A stretch of DNA of 64,000 nt from CAZESS01 sp964414415 (GCA_964414415.1 CAYPWJ010000004.1:45996-109995), one strand, 5' to 3'; counted from the first letter of the stretch, positions 1-8,384 are shown. A program made the numbers and translations. Notes: generated by a model not told the origin, from the sequence alone.

Positions 1-194
1 TCCGGGTCGAAAAATCCGGCTTCAGTTTAGGGGGTCCGCATGGAGTAATCTACCAATCTTCGGGCAAATGATTGCTTTAGAGCAGGAATTAGCTGTCATA
101 ATAGCCAAAAAACCGGCATCACAGTTTTGAAGGATGAGAGGGAACAATATCTCAAAAATTTATATATTGTGGGGGCGTTAAATGAATGTAGGCA
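1..194. other. AT-rich leader at window edge, no complete gene
   Basis: A plus-strand frame is open from base 2 to a TGA at 128-130 (about 42 codons) and might be the 3' end of a gene lying outside the window. Nothing in it is recognisable. A TATA-like run (tttatatatt, 158-167) lies about 30 nt before the next gene and is its probable promoter. Confidence 0.25.
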
Positions 195-383
195 ATGAAA
201 AAAGAAATTAAAAAATTGCAAAACAAAATCGAAGAGCTTAAAAAGAAAAAAATAAAAATATTAAATAAAGCATTCGAAAGATATTGCCACAAAGATTACC
301 TCGATGAGTGTGAGCCCGCTTATTGTTCATTTAGCTCAGAATGTAAGTATCTAGAAATGTTACGTGATTTACGTGAAATCTGA
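195..383 (+). CDS. Small lysine-rich coiled-coil protein with a Cys cluster, unknown function
   Basis: This is a 62-residue hypothetical protein. Residues 1-30 are a highly charged Lys/Glu helix with heptad-like spacing, probably a coiled coil. The C-terminal half carries four Cys and a His (YCHKDYLDEC, AYCSFSSEC) that could bind a metal, but the spacing fits no family I recognise. The ATG at 195 sits about 30 nt after the TATA-like stretch at 158-167, which supports this start. It lies in the AT-rich island of the first 2 kb and converges on the kinase-like gene at 391-1560. It may be part of a mobile or defence segment, but nothing in the sequence proves that. Confidence 0.5.
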   Translation: MKKEIKKLQNKIEELKKKKIKILNKAFERYCHKDYLDECEPAYCSFSSECKYLEMLRDLREI

Positions 384-390
384 AAAAATC

Positions 391-1560
391 TTAAAACCCT
401 CTTTTCTTGAGGTCGTCTTTGAATGTTTTTAGTTTTTCCACTAACAAATCCTCCAATTGAAATAAATTTTCTTTTGGTGAATCATAACCGGAATCTAAAT
501 TTGATGAAGTAAATAGGGTAGAAATATTCCCCCATTTAACGAAATATTCAAGAAATGGGCTAGGTCTTTTATTGAACGGATATATACCAAACACCGGCTT
601 CGCCTTCTGTTGTGCATATACTATTTCAGCCATTACTCCCGAAGATGGTTTCTTTGAGTGGTGTCTCACAACCACAAAGTCAACGCTTGCAATAATGGAG
701 AAATCTCTTATTACGATCTGAGACCTAATTGAATCAATGGCTCTTTCTATTTCAACTCGGTCTAAAGTTACTCCATTAATAGTTACAGTTTCTCCAGCGC
801 GTTGGTCTGATTCGTGTACAATATCCCAATCTCTTATAGTATACGGGTCAAACACAATAAAATCATTTGCAAGTTTGTTCCTGAATTTTCTCAAATCATC
901 AATCTGGTCTCTTGCCCCCGTAATAGGATAGCTCAAATACATTTTCGGCATCCTTTCATTATAAATGAGGTTGTGTAAGGTTGAAGGGGGATGTTGCCGA
1001 CCATATATGTAAATTTTTTTAACAAAGCTATTTTCACTTTTAGGCTCTCCAGGCTCTAGAAAATGTCTTCCATACATTCTCATTAAGAAACTCATAGAGT
1101 CTCCTCGCCATTTCGTGAGAAATGATAATGAAGCGCCCTTAGGAAACTCTAGTTTCCATCGTTCATGTTCTTTTAATCTTTTTTTAACCTCTAGCAAATC
1201 ATCTATAAAAATTATGATAATATCGGGTTTAAGGGTCCGAATCGATTTTGCAGTTATGCCTTCCTCTTTAGACCAATCTTTATGATAGAAAACCGCAGGT
1301 GTACTAATGATGTGGAATTTTTTATCACTTTTCTCAATTCGCTGACTGATTTCTTCAAAAGCTTTTTCTCGTAATTCAGCAAGATTATCGTGGGTTGAAA
1401 TATTTTTCACAGTGATGTTAAGGTTTTTTTCTCTTCCAATCTCTCTAATAACTTCGAAAGCTCGATAATATTGTGTATTTTCTGACTTTATTACTTTTTG
1501 TAAATATTCATGCCGTTGGCATCCTGGCGGGCCACTTGCCAAAATAATCTTCTTTGTCAT
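391..1560 (-). CDS. Degenerate P-loop kinase-like domain fused to a nucleoside 2-deoxyribosyltransferase-like domain
   Basis: The protein has 389 residues. The N-terminus starts like an adenylate-kinase P-loop (ASGPPGCQRH, residues 8-17) but lacks the Lys-Ser/Thr of Walker A, so ATP binding is doubtful. The C-terminal half looks like the NDT/DRTGG-type Rossmann domain: MYLSYPITGA at about residue 210, a DFVVV strand and PSSGVMAEIVYA at about 300, whose Glu matches the family's catalytic region. Deoxyribosyltransferases cleave or exchange the base of deoxynucleosides. Together the domains suggest a nucleotide sensor or hydrolase. The gene lies 7 nt after the TFB-like gene (1568-1867) and is presumably cotranscribed. 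It is AT-rich compared with the rest of the window, which suggests transfer. The substrate is unknown. Confidence 0.6.
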   Translation of the reverse strand: MTKKIILASGPPGCQRHEYLQKVIKSENTQYYRAFEVIREIGREKNLNITVKNISTHDNLAELREKAFEEISQRIEKSDKKFHIISTPAVFYHKDWSKEEGITAKSIRTLKPDIIIIFIDDLLEVKKRLKEHERWKLEFPKGASLSFLTKWRGDSMSFLMRMYGRHFLEPGEPKSENSFVKKIYIYGRQHPPSTLHNLIYNERMPKMYLSYPITGARDQIDDLRKFRNKLANDFIVFDPYTIRDWDIVHESDQRAGETVTINGVTLDRVEIERAIDSIRSQIVIRDFSIIASVDFVVVRHHSKKPSSGVMAEIVYAQQKAKPVFGIYPFNKRPSPFLEYFVKWGNISTLFTSSNLDSGYDSPKENLFQLEDLLVEKLKTFKDDLKKRGF

Positions 1561-1567
1561 TGGGGTA

Positions 1568-1867
1568 TTATTTTAATACTCTTTTCATAATCGATACGGT
1601 ATTAAGCCAGCCCATACCATAGTTATGGTCGCACAAATCATTGATTTCCAAAGGACTCAACGGATGATCAAGGTTTTTGCTGGCAAAGTATACGCTTGCG
1701 CAAATTAAGTCCACTGTTGCTAACCGCTCTAAAGGATAGTTGGCTGCAAATTGCTTCATTAGGTTAACTGCTTTAACATGCAAATCTGTTGGATTTCCAT
1801 TTTTCTCCTCTATTTTTTTAGAGAGTGCAATAATACTTCCATAAAGCGTTTCGTAGTCTACTATCAT
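1568..1867 (-). CDS. Single-repeat TFB/cyclin-like protein
   Basis: This 99-residue protein resembles one cyclin repeat of transcription factor B. The segment VDLICASVYFASKNL followed by PLSPLEINDLCD (about residues 52-82) matches the helix 2-helix 3 core of TFB repeats (AAxxYxACR...PxTxxEI). Normal TFBs have an N-terminal zinc ribbon and two cyclin repeats in about 300 residues. Here neither the ribbon nor the second repeat is present. It could be a truncated TFB remnant, a TBP-binding decoy, or a regulator dedicated to the downstream kinase/deoxyribosyltransferase gene, from which it is separated by 7 nt. The assignment rests on pattern similarity only. Confidence 0.5.
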   Translation of the reverse strand: MIVDYETLYGSIIALSKKIEEKNGNPTDLHVKAVNLMKQFAANYPLERLATVDLICASVYFASKNLDHPLSPLEINDLCDHNYGMGWLNTVSIMKRVLK

Positions 1868-2202
1868 AAACTAATTCCTCCAAGTTGCTTTAAGTTAGCG
1901 TGCATATTCCCATCCCGTATCGGTTATTAAGAGACAGAATATAATAATTTCGAAATTTTTTAACATTTAGGTTTCGCCGGGGCTTCATGTTCTGCCTCCA
2001 CAACGATATAAAATTTTTCTTTATAAAATTTCAGTGGAAAAGAGGGTTGAATAAAATATTGCCCTGCCGCGTCAAACATTTTTATAAATACAATTATATA
2101 TACATTATTTGCCATATATCATAACTTACAAGATTCATTTATCTGGATTCCTAGACGGCGTCCTCAACGCTTTTATGTATCCCGGCGTTATCTATATGGA
2201 CA
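1868..2202. other. AT-rich intergenic boundary
   Basis: No gene is visible in these 335 bases. They mark the switch from AT-rich island to GC-rich chromosome. TATA-like runs occur near 1940-1960, 2010-2030 and 2081-2105, and a TTTTATGTAT stretch (2171-2180) lies about 25 nt before the RNase H start. A partial match to the 26-bp promoter-side repeat (TTTCAGTGGAAAAGAGGG) is seen near 2029-2047. Confidence 0.5.
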
Positions 2203-2706
2203 ATGGGGGATGCAGCGAGCACATCGCGTCCGGCCGGTGGCCGCCTCTCCATCACGGTAGACGGTGCCTCGTCCAACCCGCGGCGCGGGCGCAACGGGGC
2301 CGGCGTCGTCGTCGAGCTGGACGGCGCGGTCATCGTCGAGCTTTCAGAGGAGACCGGCATGGGGACCAACAACGAGGCTGAATACAAGGCCGTCATCCGC
2401 GGGCTCGAGGAAGCCATCAGGCTGCATCGCGACGGCGTCTTGTTCGACGGTGTCGACGTCAACAGCGACAGCCGACTGGTGGTAAAGCATCTCACCGGCA
2501 GATGGGCGGTCCAGGCTGTCCATCTCCGGGCGCTCTACATCCGCGCTGAGGAGCTCGTGATGCATCTCGGTCTGCTCGGCAAAGAGGTGCGCTTCCGCAA
2601 CATCCTCCGCACCCGCACCGGAAAGGCGGACGAGCTCGCCGGGGTGGCCATCGGGCGGCAAAGCAGCGGCAGAGATTCTCTCCCCGCGCCCCGTAAACTA
2701 TACTAA
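2203..2706 (+). CDS. rnhA: Ribonuclease HI family protein
   Basis: This 167-residue protein has the RNase H fold signature. DGASSNP with GAG following gives the first catalytic Asp (about residue 20), NNEAEYKA the Glu (about 54), DSRLVVK the second Asp (about 87), and KADELA near the C-terminus the last acidic residue. Such enzymes cleave the RNA strand of RNA-DNA hybrids, for example primers and R-loops. The Met used is the first one whose upstream spacing fits a leaderless mRNA (TATA-like element at 2171-2180). A short tail after the domain is rich in Ser, Arg and Pro. The next gene starts 20 nt later. Confidence 0.85.
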   Translation: MGDAASTSRPAGGRLSITVDGASSNPRRGRNGAGVVVELDGAVIVELSEETGMGTNNEAEYKAVIRGLEEAIRLHRDGVLFDGVDVNSDSRLVVKHLTGRWAVQAVHLRALYIRAEELVMHLGLLGKEVRFRNILRTRTGKADELAGVAIGRQSSGRDSLPAPRKLY

Positions 2707-2726
2707 CCATGGAGCGCTGTATCTCT

Positions 2727-2930
2727 ATGGCTGAAAAAAACGAGGGGTCGCCGCAGAAGTTCTGTCCCAACTGTGGATCCAGAAACGTTGAATGGACGCT
2801 ACCGCAGACGTGGTCGACGTGGCGCTGCCTGGACTGTGGCTACATCGGTGCGCTCATCGTGGAGGACGGCCGCATCGCCGACCAGATCAGGCAGGAGTAC
2901 CGGGAGCGCCGGCAGCAGGGCGAGGAATAA
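2727..2930 (+). CDS. Small zinc-ribbon protein
   Basis: This 67-residue protein has one zinc ribbon, FCPNCGSRNVEW...WRCLDCGYIGALIVEDG, with two CxxC knuckles 18 residues apart, and ends in a charged helix. Zinc ribbons of this kind bind nucleic acids or proteins in archaeal information processing. An upstream in-frame ATG exists at 2709, but a TATA-like element at 2695-2704 places transcription start near 2727, so the downstream ATG is preferred. It sits between RNase HI and the RarA-like domain gene. The specific function is unknown. Confidence 0.7.
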   Translation: MAEKNEGSPQKFCPNCGSRNVEWTLPQTWSTWRCLDCGYIGALIVEDGRIADQIRQEYRERRQQGEE

Positions 2931-2966
2931 CGGCAAGGTTTTTGAGCGGCTGGCTGCTACGACATC

Positions 2967-3545
2967 ATGGGACATTATCAGACCCGGCATGGCTACAGCG
3001 ACGACGAGCTGGTCAGTGCCCTGCAGAAGGACATCCGGCGGGGCAACGAGAAGCAGGCGATGCACTGGGCGCTTGAGCTCGGCGGGGAAGGCGCGAGTGG
3101 TTTCGGGCAGCTCGCCAGCCGGCTGACGGTCATCGCCTACGAGGACGTCGGCCTCGGGGATCCGGCCGTGGTGCAGCGGGTTTGCAGCGCGCTTCGTGAC
3201 ATGCGGGACATGTATCGCAACGACCGGGGCGAGTGGCAGATGGTGCTCGCCTACATTATTCTGCTGCTGTGCCGCAGCCGGAAGTCCCGTATCACCTGTC
3301 ATTTCCTGCAGGTGATGCGGCATCGGCATGAAACAGGGCAGCCGGATGTGCCGGACTACGCGCTGGACATGCACACCTCTGCCGGAGCGCTGCGGGGGCG
3401 GACGAAGGGAAGCGCCAGGGGCATCCGGCATTTCATCGAGGAGGGCGAACGGCTCGCCGATGAGAGCGACGTCGCGGACGTATACCGGGATGAAGCGATT
3501 GAGCTGCTCGGGCAGCGGTCAAAAAAGAGGGAGGAAGAGGGGTAA
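2967..3545 (+). CDS. Stand-alone RarA/MgsA C-terminal (clamp-loader collar-like) domain protein
   Basis: This 192-residue protein resembles only the C-terminal part of the RarA/MgsA/WRNIP1 AAA+ family. The pattern SALQKDIRRGNEKQAMHWAL followed by LTVIAYEDVGLGDP corresponds to SALHKSxRGSDxDAALYWLAR and MASEDIGLADP of RarA. There is no Walker A, Walker B or sensor motif and no upstream frame that could supply an ATPase. In complete RarA this region mediates tetramerisation and DNA or SSB contacts at stalled forks. A lone domain may partner a clamp loader or another AAA+ protein. The TATA-like GGTTTTTGAG (2937-2946) supports the start. The C-terminus is Lys/Glu-rich. Confidence 0.7.
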   Translation: MGHYQTRHGYSDDELVSALQKDIRRGNEKQAMHWALELGGEGASGFGQLASRLTVIAYEDVGLGDPAVVQRVCSALRDMRDMYRNDRGEWQMVLAYIILLLCRSRKSRITCHFLQVMRHRHETGQPDVPDYALDMHTSAGALRGRTKGSARGIRHFIEEGERLADESDVADVYRDEAIELLGQRSKKREEEG

Positions 3546-3549
3546 CCGG

Positions 3550-4290
3550 TCAGCCGTAGAGGGGTGGGTGCGCCGCCTGGGGCTCCATGTCCGCCTGGGC
3601 CTGTTTTGTCTTTGCGACGAGCTGCGCGTATTGTTCTTCCAGCTGATCGGCGCTCTCGACCAGGGAACTGGTGTCGATGTCAAGGCCCCTGTAGGAAGCG
3701 AAGACGCGCAGGAGCTTCGCCGCGGCACGTGGATCGGGTAGCTTTGAGCTGCCTTCGGCCAGCATCCCGATGGCCTCGATGTCTTGCTGCTGTGCCTGCA
3801 GCAGGAGCGAGCTGGATATTCCGGCGATGGCGCCTCGCTTGATGAGCTCGAGACCGGCATCGGCTGCCTTCTCGGAGGCGGCGTGGCTGCTCACGACGGC
3901 CCATACCTTGTTTTCCTCTTCGGCGTCCTCGCGCTCCTGGATGCCGTCGAAGACGATGGCTTCGGTGGCACCGTGTTCCCTGGCAAAGTCGATGACGTGC
4001 TCGGCAACCTGGGCGGTCAGCACCGGCGGGATCACCATGTCGGATTTGGCGAGAAGCATGCCGTCGGCGGCGAAGAACCTGACGGGACGGCGAGGGATCC
4101 CGTCGAAGATGACAGCCGTCGGCGGAAACCGGTCGCAGTCAAGGGAGGCAACCTGCTCCATCCCGAGGGTGTTGATGAGCTGTTCGGAGGCCATGCCGCC
4201 GATGAGACCCATGCCCGGGAAACCCGCCGCCAGGTATTCGACGTCGGGCACGTCCCGGTCTCTGATGACGTCAAAACATGCTTGTGCCAT
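3550..4290 (-). CDS. PAC2 family protein (proteasome assembly chaperone-like)
   Basis: This 246-residue protein is of the archaeal PAC2 family (COG2047 type). It has the hallmark GFPGMGLIGGMASEQLI (about residues 22-38) followed by alternating strands and helices, including PPTAVIFDG and AIVFDGIQ. In eukaryotes PAC2 helps assemble the proteasome alpha ring; the archaeal role is inferred. An upstream in-frame Met at 4386 would add 32 non-conserved residues overlapping the end of the neighbouring peptidase gene, so the Met at 4290 is chosen. It lies 47 nt after the C25 peptidase gene on the same strand. The C-terminal 40 residues are predicted helical and Gln/Ala-rich. Confidence 0.8.
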   Translation of the reverse strand: MAQACFDVIRDRDVPDVEYLAAGFPGMGLIGGMASEQLINTLGMEQVASLDCDRFPPTAVIFDGIPRRPVRFFAADGMLLAKSDMVIPPVLTAQVAEHVIDFAREHGATEAIVFDGIQEREDAEEENKVWAVVSSHAASEKAADAGLELIKRGAIAGISSSLLLQAQQQDIEAIGMLAEGSSKLPDPRAAAKLLRVFASYRGLDIDTSSLVESADQLEEQYAQLVAKTKQAQADMEPQAAHPPLYG

Positions 4291-4337
4291 GCTATCAGGT
4301 ATATATCCCGGCGTGCTATTTTTATCTTTGCACCGGG

Positions 4338-5753
4338 CTAGGGATACCCGCCGATTTTGAGTGACGGGTCGCCGAGGAGCACCCATTCCTCCACGGTTTT
4401 GGCGTCCAGCGCCGGGTCGTGGAAGGCGGTGGCATTCCAGTTAATCGGATACTGTTTGAGGTAGGTGGTGACGGCGTTGCTCCATGCTCTGCCGAGGATG
4501 TCGATGTTCTGCTGGCTGCAGGCGTCGAAAAACAGCACGTCCAGCCAGTTGCCGGCGCCGCCGTCCTCTGGATGGAACTTGTCTGCCTTGCCGTAGCCCA
4601 GCCCGGTGCTGCCGAGGGTTGCGATGGCGCCGCCGCGTGGCAGGCTTGTGAGACGCCAGCTCCAGCATTCGTAGACGGGCATGCCGAAGGTCCATGATGG
4701 ATGTGTCAGGCTGACGTTGAACAGGCTGTTGTGACAGCCACCGACGACGCAGATGGGCAGCCGGTCGCCGTTGTCAAGGAGCGGCATCTGGAATGTCTGG
4801 AGACCGTATATCCAGGTGTTGGGGTCGTTCGGGGGATGCGTGCCCCACGTCGTGGGGCTGCCGTGCCCTGAGAAAAAGATGAAGCGACAACCGTCCTTGA
4901 GGGCAGCGGCGACGTCCCGCCATCCCTGGAGGGAGCTGTCTGATGTCCACAGGTTCACCGGCGTCATCTCGGGCATGCGGTCGATGGCCTGCTGCGCGGC
5001 GAGCTCGCCCTCGTTGTAGTCGTTGGACGTATAGGTGTCGCCGGCCACGGTGACAAATGTGTCGAGCCACGGTGCGCCATGTGCCGCGGTTTCGTAGGTG
5101 ATGATCTTGTCGACCATGATAGCTACCTCGCGGGCGTTCCGGCAGGCGAGGCGTCCCAGGCATACGTCGGGATGCAGGTCACGGATGTCCTCCGCCGGCT
5201 GGTTTTTTCGCCATTCGCCGTAGACGCCGTCCCGGTCGGTGTCCCAGGAGGAGAAGGAGCCATTGGCGGTATAGATGTCCGCGTAGTAGAGGTCGCTGAG
5301 ATAGCGGTCTTCCTCTGTAGCGACGTTATCCTCGATGTGGCTGTAGCGGACGGGCAGCCACCACGGCTCGCCCTGCACCGCGGGCTGACGACCGCCGACC
5401 AGCATGACGTAGGTGACGTTCCAGCTGTCCAGTGCGTTTTTGAGGAAGTATTTTATCTGCTCGGCGTTGTCGCGGCCGGTGGGCTTGAAGTATGCCTCGC
5501 TATAGATGTCGTCGAGGGTGACGATTTTCGTGGCGATGCCGTGCTGCTCTTTGTGCTCCGCGAGCGGCTGCAGCTCGTCGGTCCACACAGCCGGGGACAC
5601 GACGAGGAGGTCATATGCCTCCATGGCGTCGGGTGCTCGCCCCGGATGCGTGACGGTGGTCTCGGTGGGCTGCACTGTGCCAAGACCGGCCAGGGTCGAC
5701 GAGCAGAGGAGAGCCGCGGCCACGCATGCTGCCAGCATCCATGTTTTCTGCAT
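4338..5753 (-). CDS. Secreted gingipain-like C25 cysteine peptidase
   Basis: This 471-residue protein has a signal peptide (WMLAACVAAALLCSSTLAG) and a caspase-like C25 domain. The His of the catalytic dyad is in FFSGHGSP and the Cys in VVGGCHNSLFN, about 55 residues apart, as in gingipain relatives. The end (LLGDPSLKIGGYP) matches the end of the second C25 gene at 24406-26811 (LFGDPSLRIGGYR), so the two are paralogues. No C-terminal anchor follows, so the enzyme is probably released. Extracellular C25 peptidases are common in sediment Thermoplasmatota thought to degrade detrital protein. A Met 11 codons upstream is possible but would precede the signal peptide with a charged extension. Confidence 0.85.
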   Translation of the reverse strand: MQKTWMLAACVAAALLCSSTLAGLGTVQPTETTVTHPGRAPDAMEAYDLLVVSPAVWTDELQPLAEHKEQHGIATKIVTLDDIYSEAYFKPTGRDNAEQIKYFLKNALDSWNVTYVMLVGGRQPAVQGEPWWLPVRYSHIEDNVATEEDRYLSDLYYADIYTANGSFSSWDTDRDGVYGEWRKNQPAEDIRDLHPDVCLGRLACRNAREVAIMVDKIITYETAAHGAPWLDTFVTVAGDTYTSNDYNEGELAAQQAIDRMPEMTPVNLWTSDSSLQGWRDVAAALKDGCRFIFFSGHGSPTTWGTHPPNDPNTWIYGLQTFQMPLLDNGDRLPICVVGGCHNSLFNVSLTHPSWTFGMPVYECWSWRLTSLPRGGAIATLGSTGLGYGKADKFHPEDGGAGNWLDVLFFDACSQQNIDILGRAWSNAVTTYLKQYPINWNATAFHDPALDAKTVEEWVLLGDPSLKIGGYP

Positions 5754-5843
5754 TGTATCTCTCAACCATATAACAGAGATCGGCATATAAAGTATATCCC
5801 GCGGCCGCAGCCCGCCGGGAGCACCACAACACTTAAAAATAAG

Positions 5844-5859
5844 TTTAGGTATACCTAAA
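5844..5859. promoter_or_regulatory. Perfect 16-bp palindrome, probable metal-repressor operator
   Basis: TTTAGGTATACCTAAA is its own reverse complement. It lies 17-32 nt before the feoA ATG and just after a TATA-like TTAAAAATA (5833-5841), so a bound dimer would block transcription start. DtxR-family boxes contain TTAGG/CCTAA half-sites, and a dtxR-like gene is the third gene of the operon it precedes. The palindrome is seen directly; the binding protein is inferred. Confidence 0.75.
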
Positions 5860-5875
5860 AATACTGGTGGATGGT

Positions 5876-6106
5876 ATGGAACGACCGATTGCAGACCTTG
5901 AATCCGGGGACACGGCCACCATCGCCCAGCTGGGCGGCGGACGCGGCTGTCAGCGCAAGCTTCGCACGATGGGCATCCGCGAGGGCAAAGACGTCAAGGT
6001 GGTCACCAAACACCCATTCGTCGGGCCAATCGTCGTCGAGATAGACGGGCGGAAGACAACCATCGGCCGCGGTATGGCACAGCGCATCCTCGTCACCACA
6101 TCATGA
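5876..6106 (+). CDS. feoA: FeoA, ferrous iron transport accessory protein
   Basis: This 76-residue protein is a single SH3-like FeoA domain with the typical GGRGCQRKLRTMGIREG turn, where Leu-x3-Gly-Ile/Leu-x2-Gly is the family core, and an IGRGMAQRILV end. FeoA associates with FeoB at the membrane and is needed for Fe(II) uptake. A GTG three codons upstream (5867) is an alternative start. The stop overlaps the feoB start by 4 nt (ATGA), so translation is coupled. Iron control through the palindrome at 5844-5859 is likely. Confidence 0.9.
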   Translation: MERPIADLESGDTATIAQLGGGRGCQRKLRTMGIREGKDVKVVTKHPFVGPIVVEIDGRKTTIGRGMAQRILVTTS

Positions 6107-7815
6107 AAAAAATCGTTTTGATGGGGAACCCCAACGTCGGTAAAAGCGTCGTCTTCGCCAGGCTCACCGGCGCCCAGGTTATCTCCTCAAACTATCCTGG
6201 CACCACCATCGACTACTCCAAGGGAAAGCTCCGCCTGGAAGGAGAGCCCACAGAGATAATCGACGCTCCGGGCACATATTCCCTCGAAGCGTCGAGCAAG
6301 GCAGAGGAGGTAGCCGTCGAGCTGCTACAGGACGCCGACATCGTTATCAACGTGGTCGACGCCACCAACCTGGAGCGGAATCTCTACCTCACCCTCGAGC
6401 TGCTCGAGCAAGACGTCCCGATGATGGTGGCACTCAACATGTGGGACGAAACAGCCCACGAAGGCATCCATATCGACATCGAAAAGCTGCAGAAGATGCT
6501 GCAGGTGCCGACGCTGCCCACGGTGGCGCTCACCGGCGAGGGCTTCCATGACCTCGTCGAGGTGTTGCCACATGCTTCTCCTGGCAGGCGCAGACAGTCC
6601 AGCGACGATGAGCGATGGGTTGACATCGGCCACATCATCAAGGAGGTCCAGCACGTCGAACGGCGGCATCACACCATATGGGACAGGCTCGCGGACGCCA
6701 CCATCATGCCGGCTACCGGCATCCCTCTCGCCGTCGTCGTCCTGCTGGCGTCGTTCTGGCTCGTCTGGGTCATCGGTGAATCACTCATTACCTATCTGCT
6801 GGACCCGTTGTTCGAGATCTACCGGCCGCTGGCCATGGAACTGAGTGAGCGGCTGGGGTCCGGCGTACTGCACGATATCCTCATCGGGCAGCTCATCGAC
6901 GGCGGCATCATCTATAAGGAGTCGATGGGCATGCTGACCACTGGCCTGTACGTCCCGTTCGGCATGGTGCTGCCTTACATCGTCGCCTTCTACCTGCTCC
7001 TGTCGCTGCTGGAGGACTCAGGATATCTGCCGCGGCTTGCGACGCTCACCGACAACGTCTTCCACAAGCTCGGGATGCACGGCTACGGCATCGTGCCCGT
7101 CTTCATGGGGCTCGGCTGCAACGTCCCCGGCATGCTGGCAACTCGGAACCTGGAGACCAAGAAGCAGCGTTTCATCGCGGCAACGTTGCTGTCCATCGCC
7201 GTGCCCTGCATGGCCCAAACCGCCATGATATTCGGCATCTTGGGGCCGCACGGGCTGCGCTACATCCTGATCGTCGTCGGGGTGCTCATCGCGACCTACG
7301 TTGCTGCAGGGCTGCTGCTCACGCGCGTCGTGTCGGGCGAAAGCCCCGAGATATTCATGGAGATACCGCCCTACCGGCGGCCCTCGATGTCGGCGATCGC
7401 CAAGAAGACATGGATGCGCATCTGGGGGTTTCTGGGCGAGGCAATCCCGTTCCTCTTCCTCGGCGTGCTCCTCGTCAACCTGCTCTACTCGGTGGGCTTC
7501 CTCCAGTTGCTCGGCGACCTGTTCGCACCATTCATCCAGGGATGGCTGGGGCTGCCCAGCGAGGCGACGACGGCACTGCTCGTCGGCTTCCTCCGCAAGG
7601 ACCTGGCCATCGGGATGCTCCTCTCGCTTGACATGACAGCATTGCAGCTGGTCATCGCCGCCGTCGTGCTCACCATCTACTTCCCGTGCGTGGCGACCTT
7701 CGCGATAATGCTCCGGGAGCTCGGCCTCAAGGACATGCTCAAGGCAACAGCCGTCATGGTCACCGCGGCGACCATCATCGGCGGGTTACTACACCTCGCA
7801 TTGCTCGGTCTATAG
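6103..7815 (+). CDS. feoB: FeoB, GTP-dependent ferrous iron transporter
   Basis: This 570-residue protein has an N-terminal G domain with G1 GNPNVGKS (residues 7-14), the switch NYPGTT, G3 DAPGTY and G4 NMWD. A helical linker follows, then a membrane domain of about 8-9 segments with the Gate-type motif LGCNVPGMLATR (around residue 345), whose Cys lies in the transport path of FeoB proteins. The length is at the short end for the family, as in other archaea. Mutual translational coupling with feoA and close spacing to the dtxR-like gene define a self-contained Fe(II) uptake operon. Confidence 0.93.
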   Translation: MKKIVLMGNPNVGKSVVFARLTGAQVISSNYPGTTIDYSKGKLRLEGEPTEIIDAPGTYSLEASSKAEEVAVELLQDADIVINVVDATNLERNLYLTLELLEQDVPMMVALNMWDETAHEGIHIDIEKLQKMLQVPTLPTVALTGEGFHDLVEVLPHASPGRRRQSSDDERWVDIGHIIKEVQHVERRHHTIWDRLADATIMPATGIPLAVVVLLASFWLVWVIGESLITYLLDPLFEIYRPLAMELSERLGSGVLHDILIGQLIDGGIIYKESMGMLTTGLYVPFGMVLPYIVAFYLLLSLLEDSGYLPRLATLTDNVFHKLGMHGYGIVPVFMGLGCNVPGMLATRNLETKKQRFIAATLLSIAVPCMAQTAMIFGILGPHGLRYILIVVGVLIATYVAAGLLLTRVVSGESPEIFMEIPPYRRPSMSAIAKKTWMRIWGFLGEAIPFLFLGVLLVNLLYSVGFLQLLGDLFAPFIQGWLGLPSEATTALLVGFLRKDLAIGMLLSLDMTALQLVIAAVVLTIYFPCVATFAIMLRELGLKDMLKATAVMVTAATIIGGLLHLALLGL

Positions 7816-7823
7816 GAGAAAAA

Positions 7824-8285
7824 ATGAGACGAAAAACGATAGAGGAATACATCGAAACCATCTACGTGCTGCAGCAGCAGGAAGGCTACGCCCACACCAG
7901 CGCCATCGCTGCCGAGATGGCGGTGCAGGCGCCCTCGGTCACCGAAATACTGCAGAAGCTGCAGCAGGAAGGCTACGTCGACTACACGCCATACCGTGGG
8001 GCGACGCTCACCGCCGAAGGTCGCGCGTTGGCCGACGAGCTCATGAACAAGCACCGGACCATCGCCGACTTCCTCGACATCATCGGTGTCGAACGGAGCC
8101 GGGCGGAGGTCGACGCCTGCCAGATAGAGCACCACGTCAGCCGTCAGAGCATCCAGCAGCTCGAAAAATTCGTGCACTTTGTCACCGATGCACCGGAGCA
8201 CCCACGGTGGGTCGACCACTTCAGGCGCTACAGCGAGACGGGAGAACGCGCCTCCTGTGAGCTCCTCGGCGAAGAAGACGGATGA
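7824..8285 (+). CDS. DtxR/MntR-family metal-dependent repressor
   Basis: The 153-residue repressor has a winged helix (IEEYIETIYVLQQQ, then AVQAPSVTEILQKLQQEG as recognition region) and a dimerisation/metal-binding domain, but no SH3 domain, as in MntR. Primary-site ligands are visible: His77, Cys99, Glu102 and His103. Cys at position 99 is the DtxR/IdeR-type residue (MntR has Glu), which favours Fe(II) over Mn(II) as corepressor. The ATG follows a strong ribosome site (TAGGAGAAAA) 8 nt after feoB. It probably represses its own operon through the palindrome at 5844-5859. Confidence 0.88.
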   Translation: MRRKTIEEYIETIYVLQQQEGYAHTSAIAAEMAVQAPSVTEILQKLQQEGYVDYTPYRGATLTAEGRALADELMNKHRTIADFLDIIGVERSRAEVDACQIEHHVSRQSIQQLEKFVHFVTDAPEHPRWVDHFRRYSETGERASCELLGEEDG

Positions 8286-8384
8286 CGGGAGAACATCCGA
8301 TGTGTTCAGATGGGACACCAGCAGGCTTCCCCGGAACATCTGCCACAGGGAAACAACCGAACCAGTGCCGGAGAATAAAAGTAG

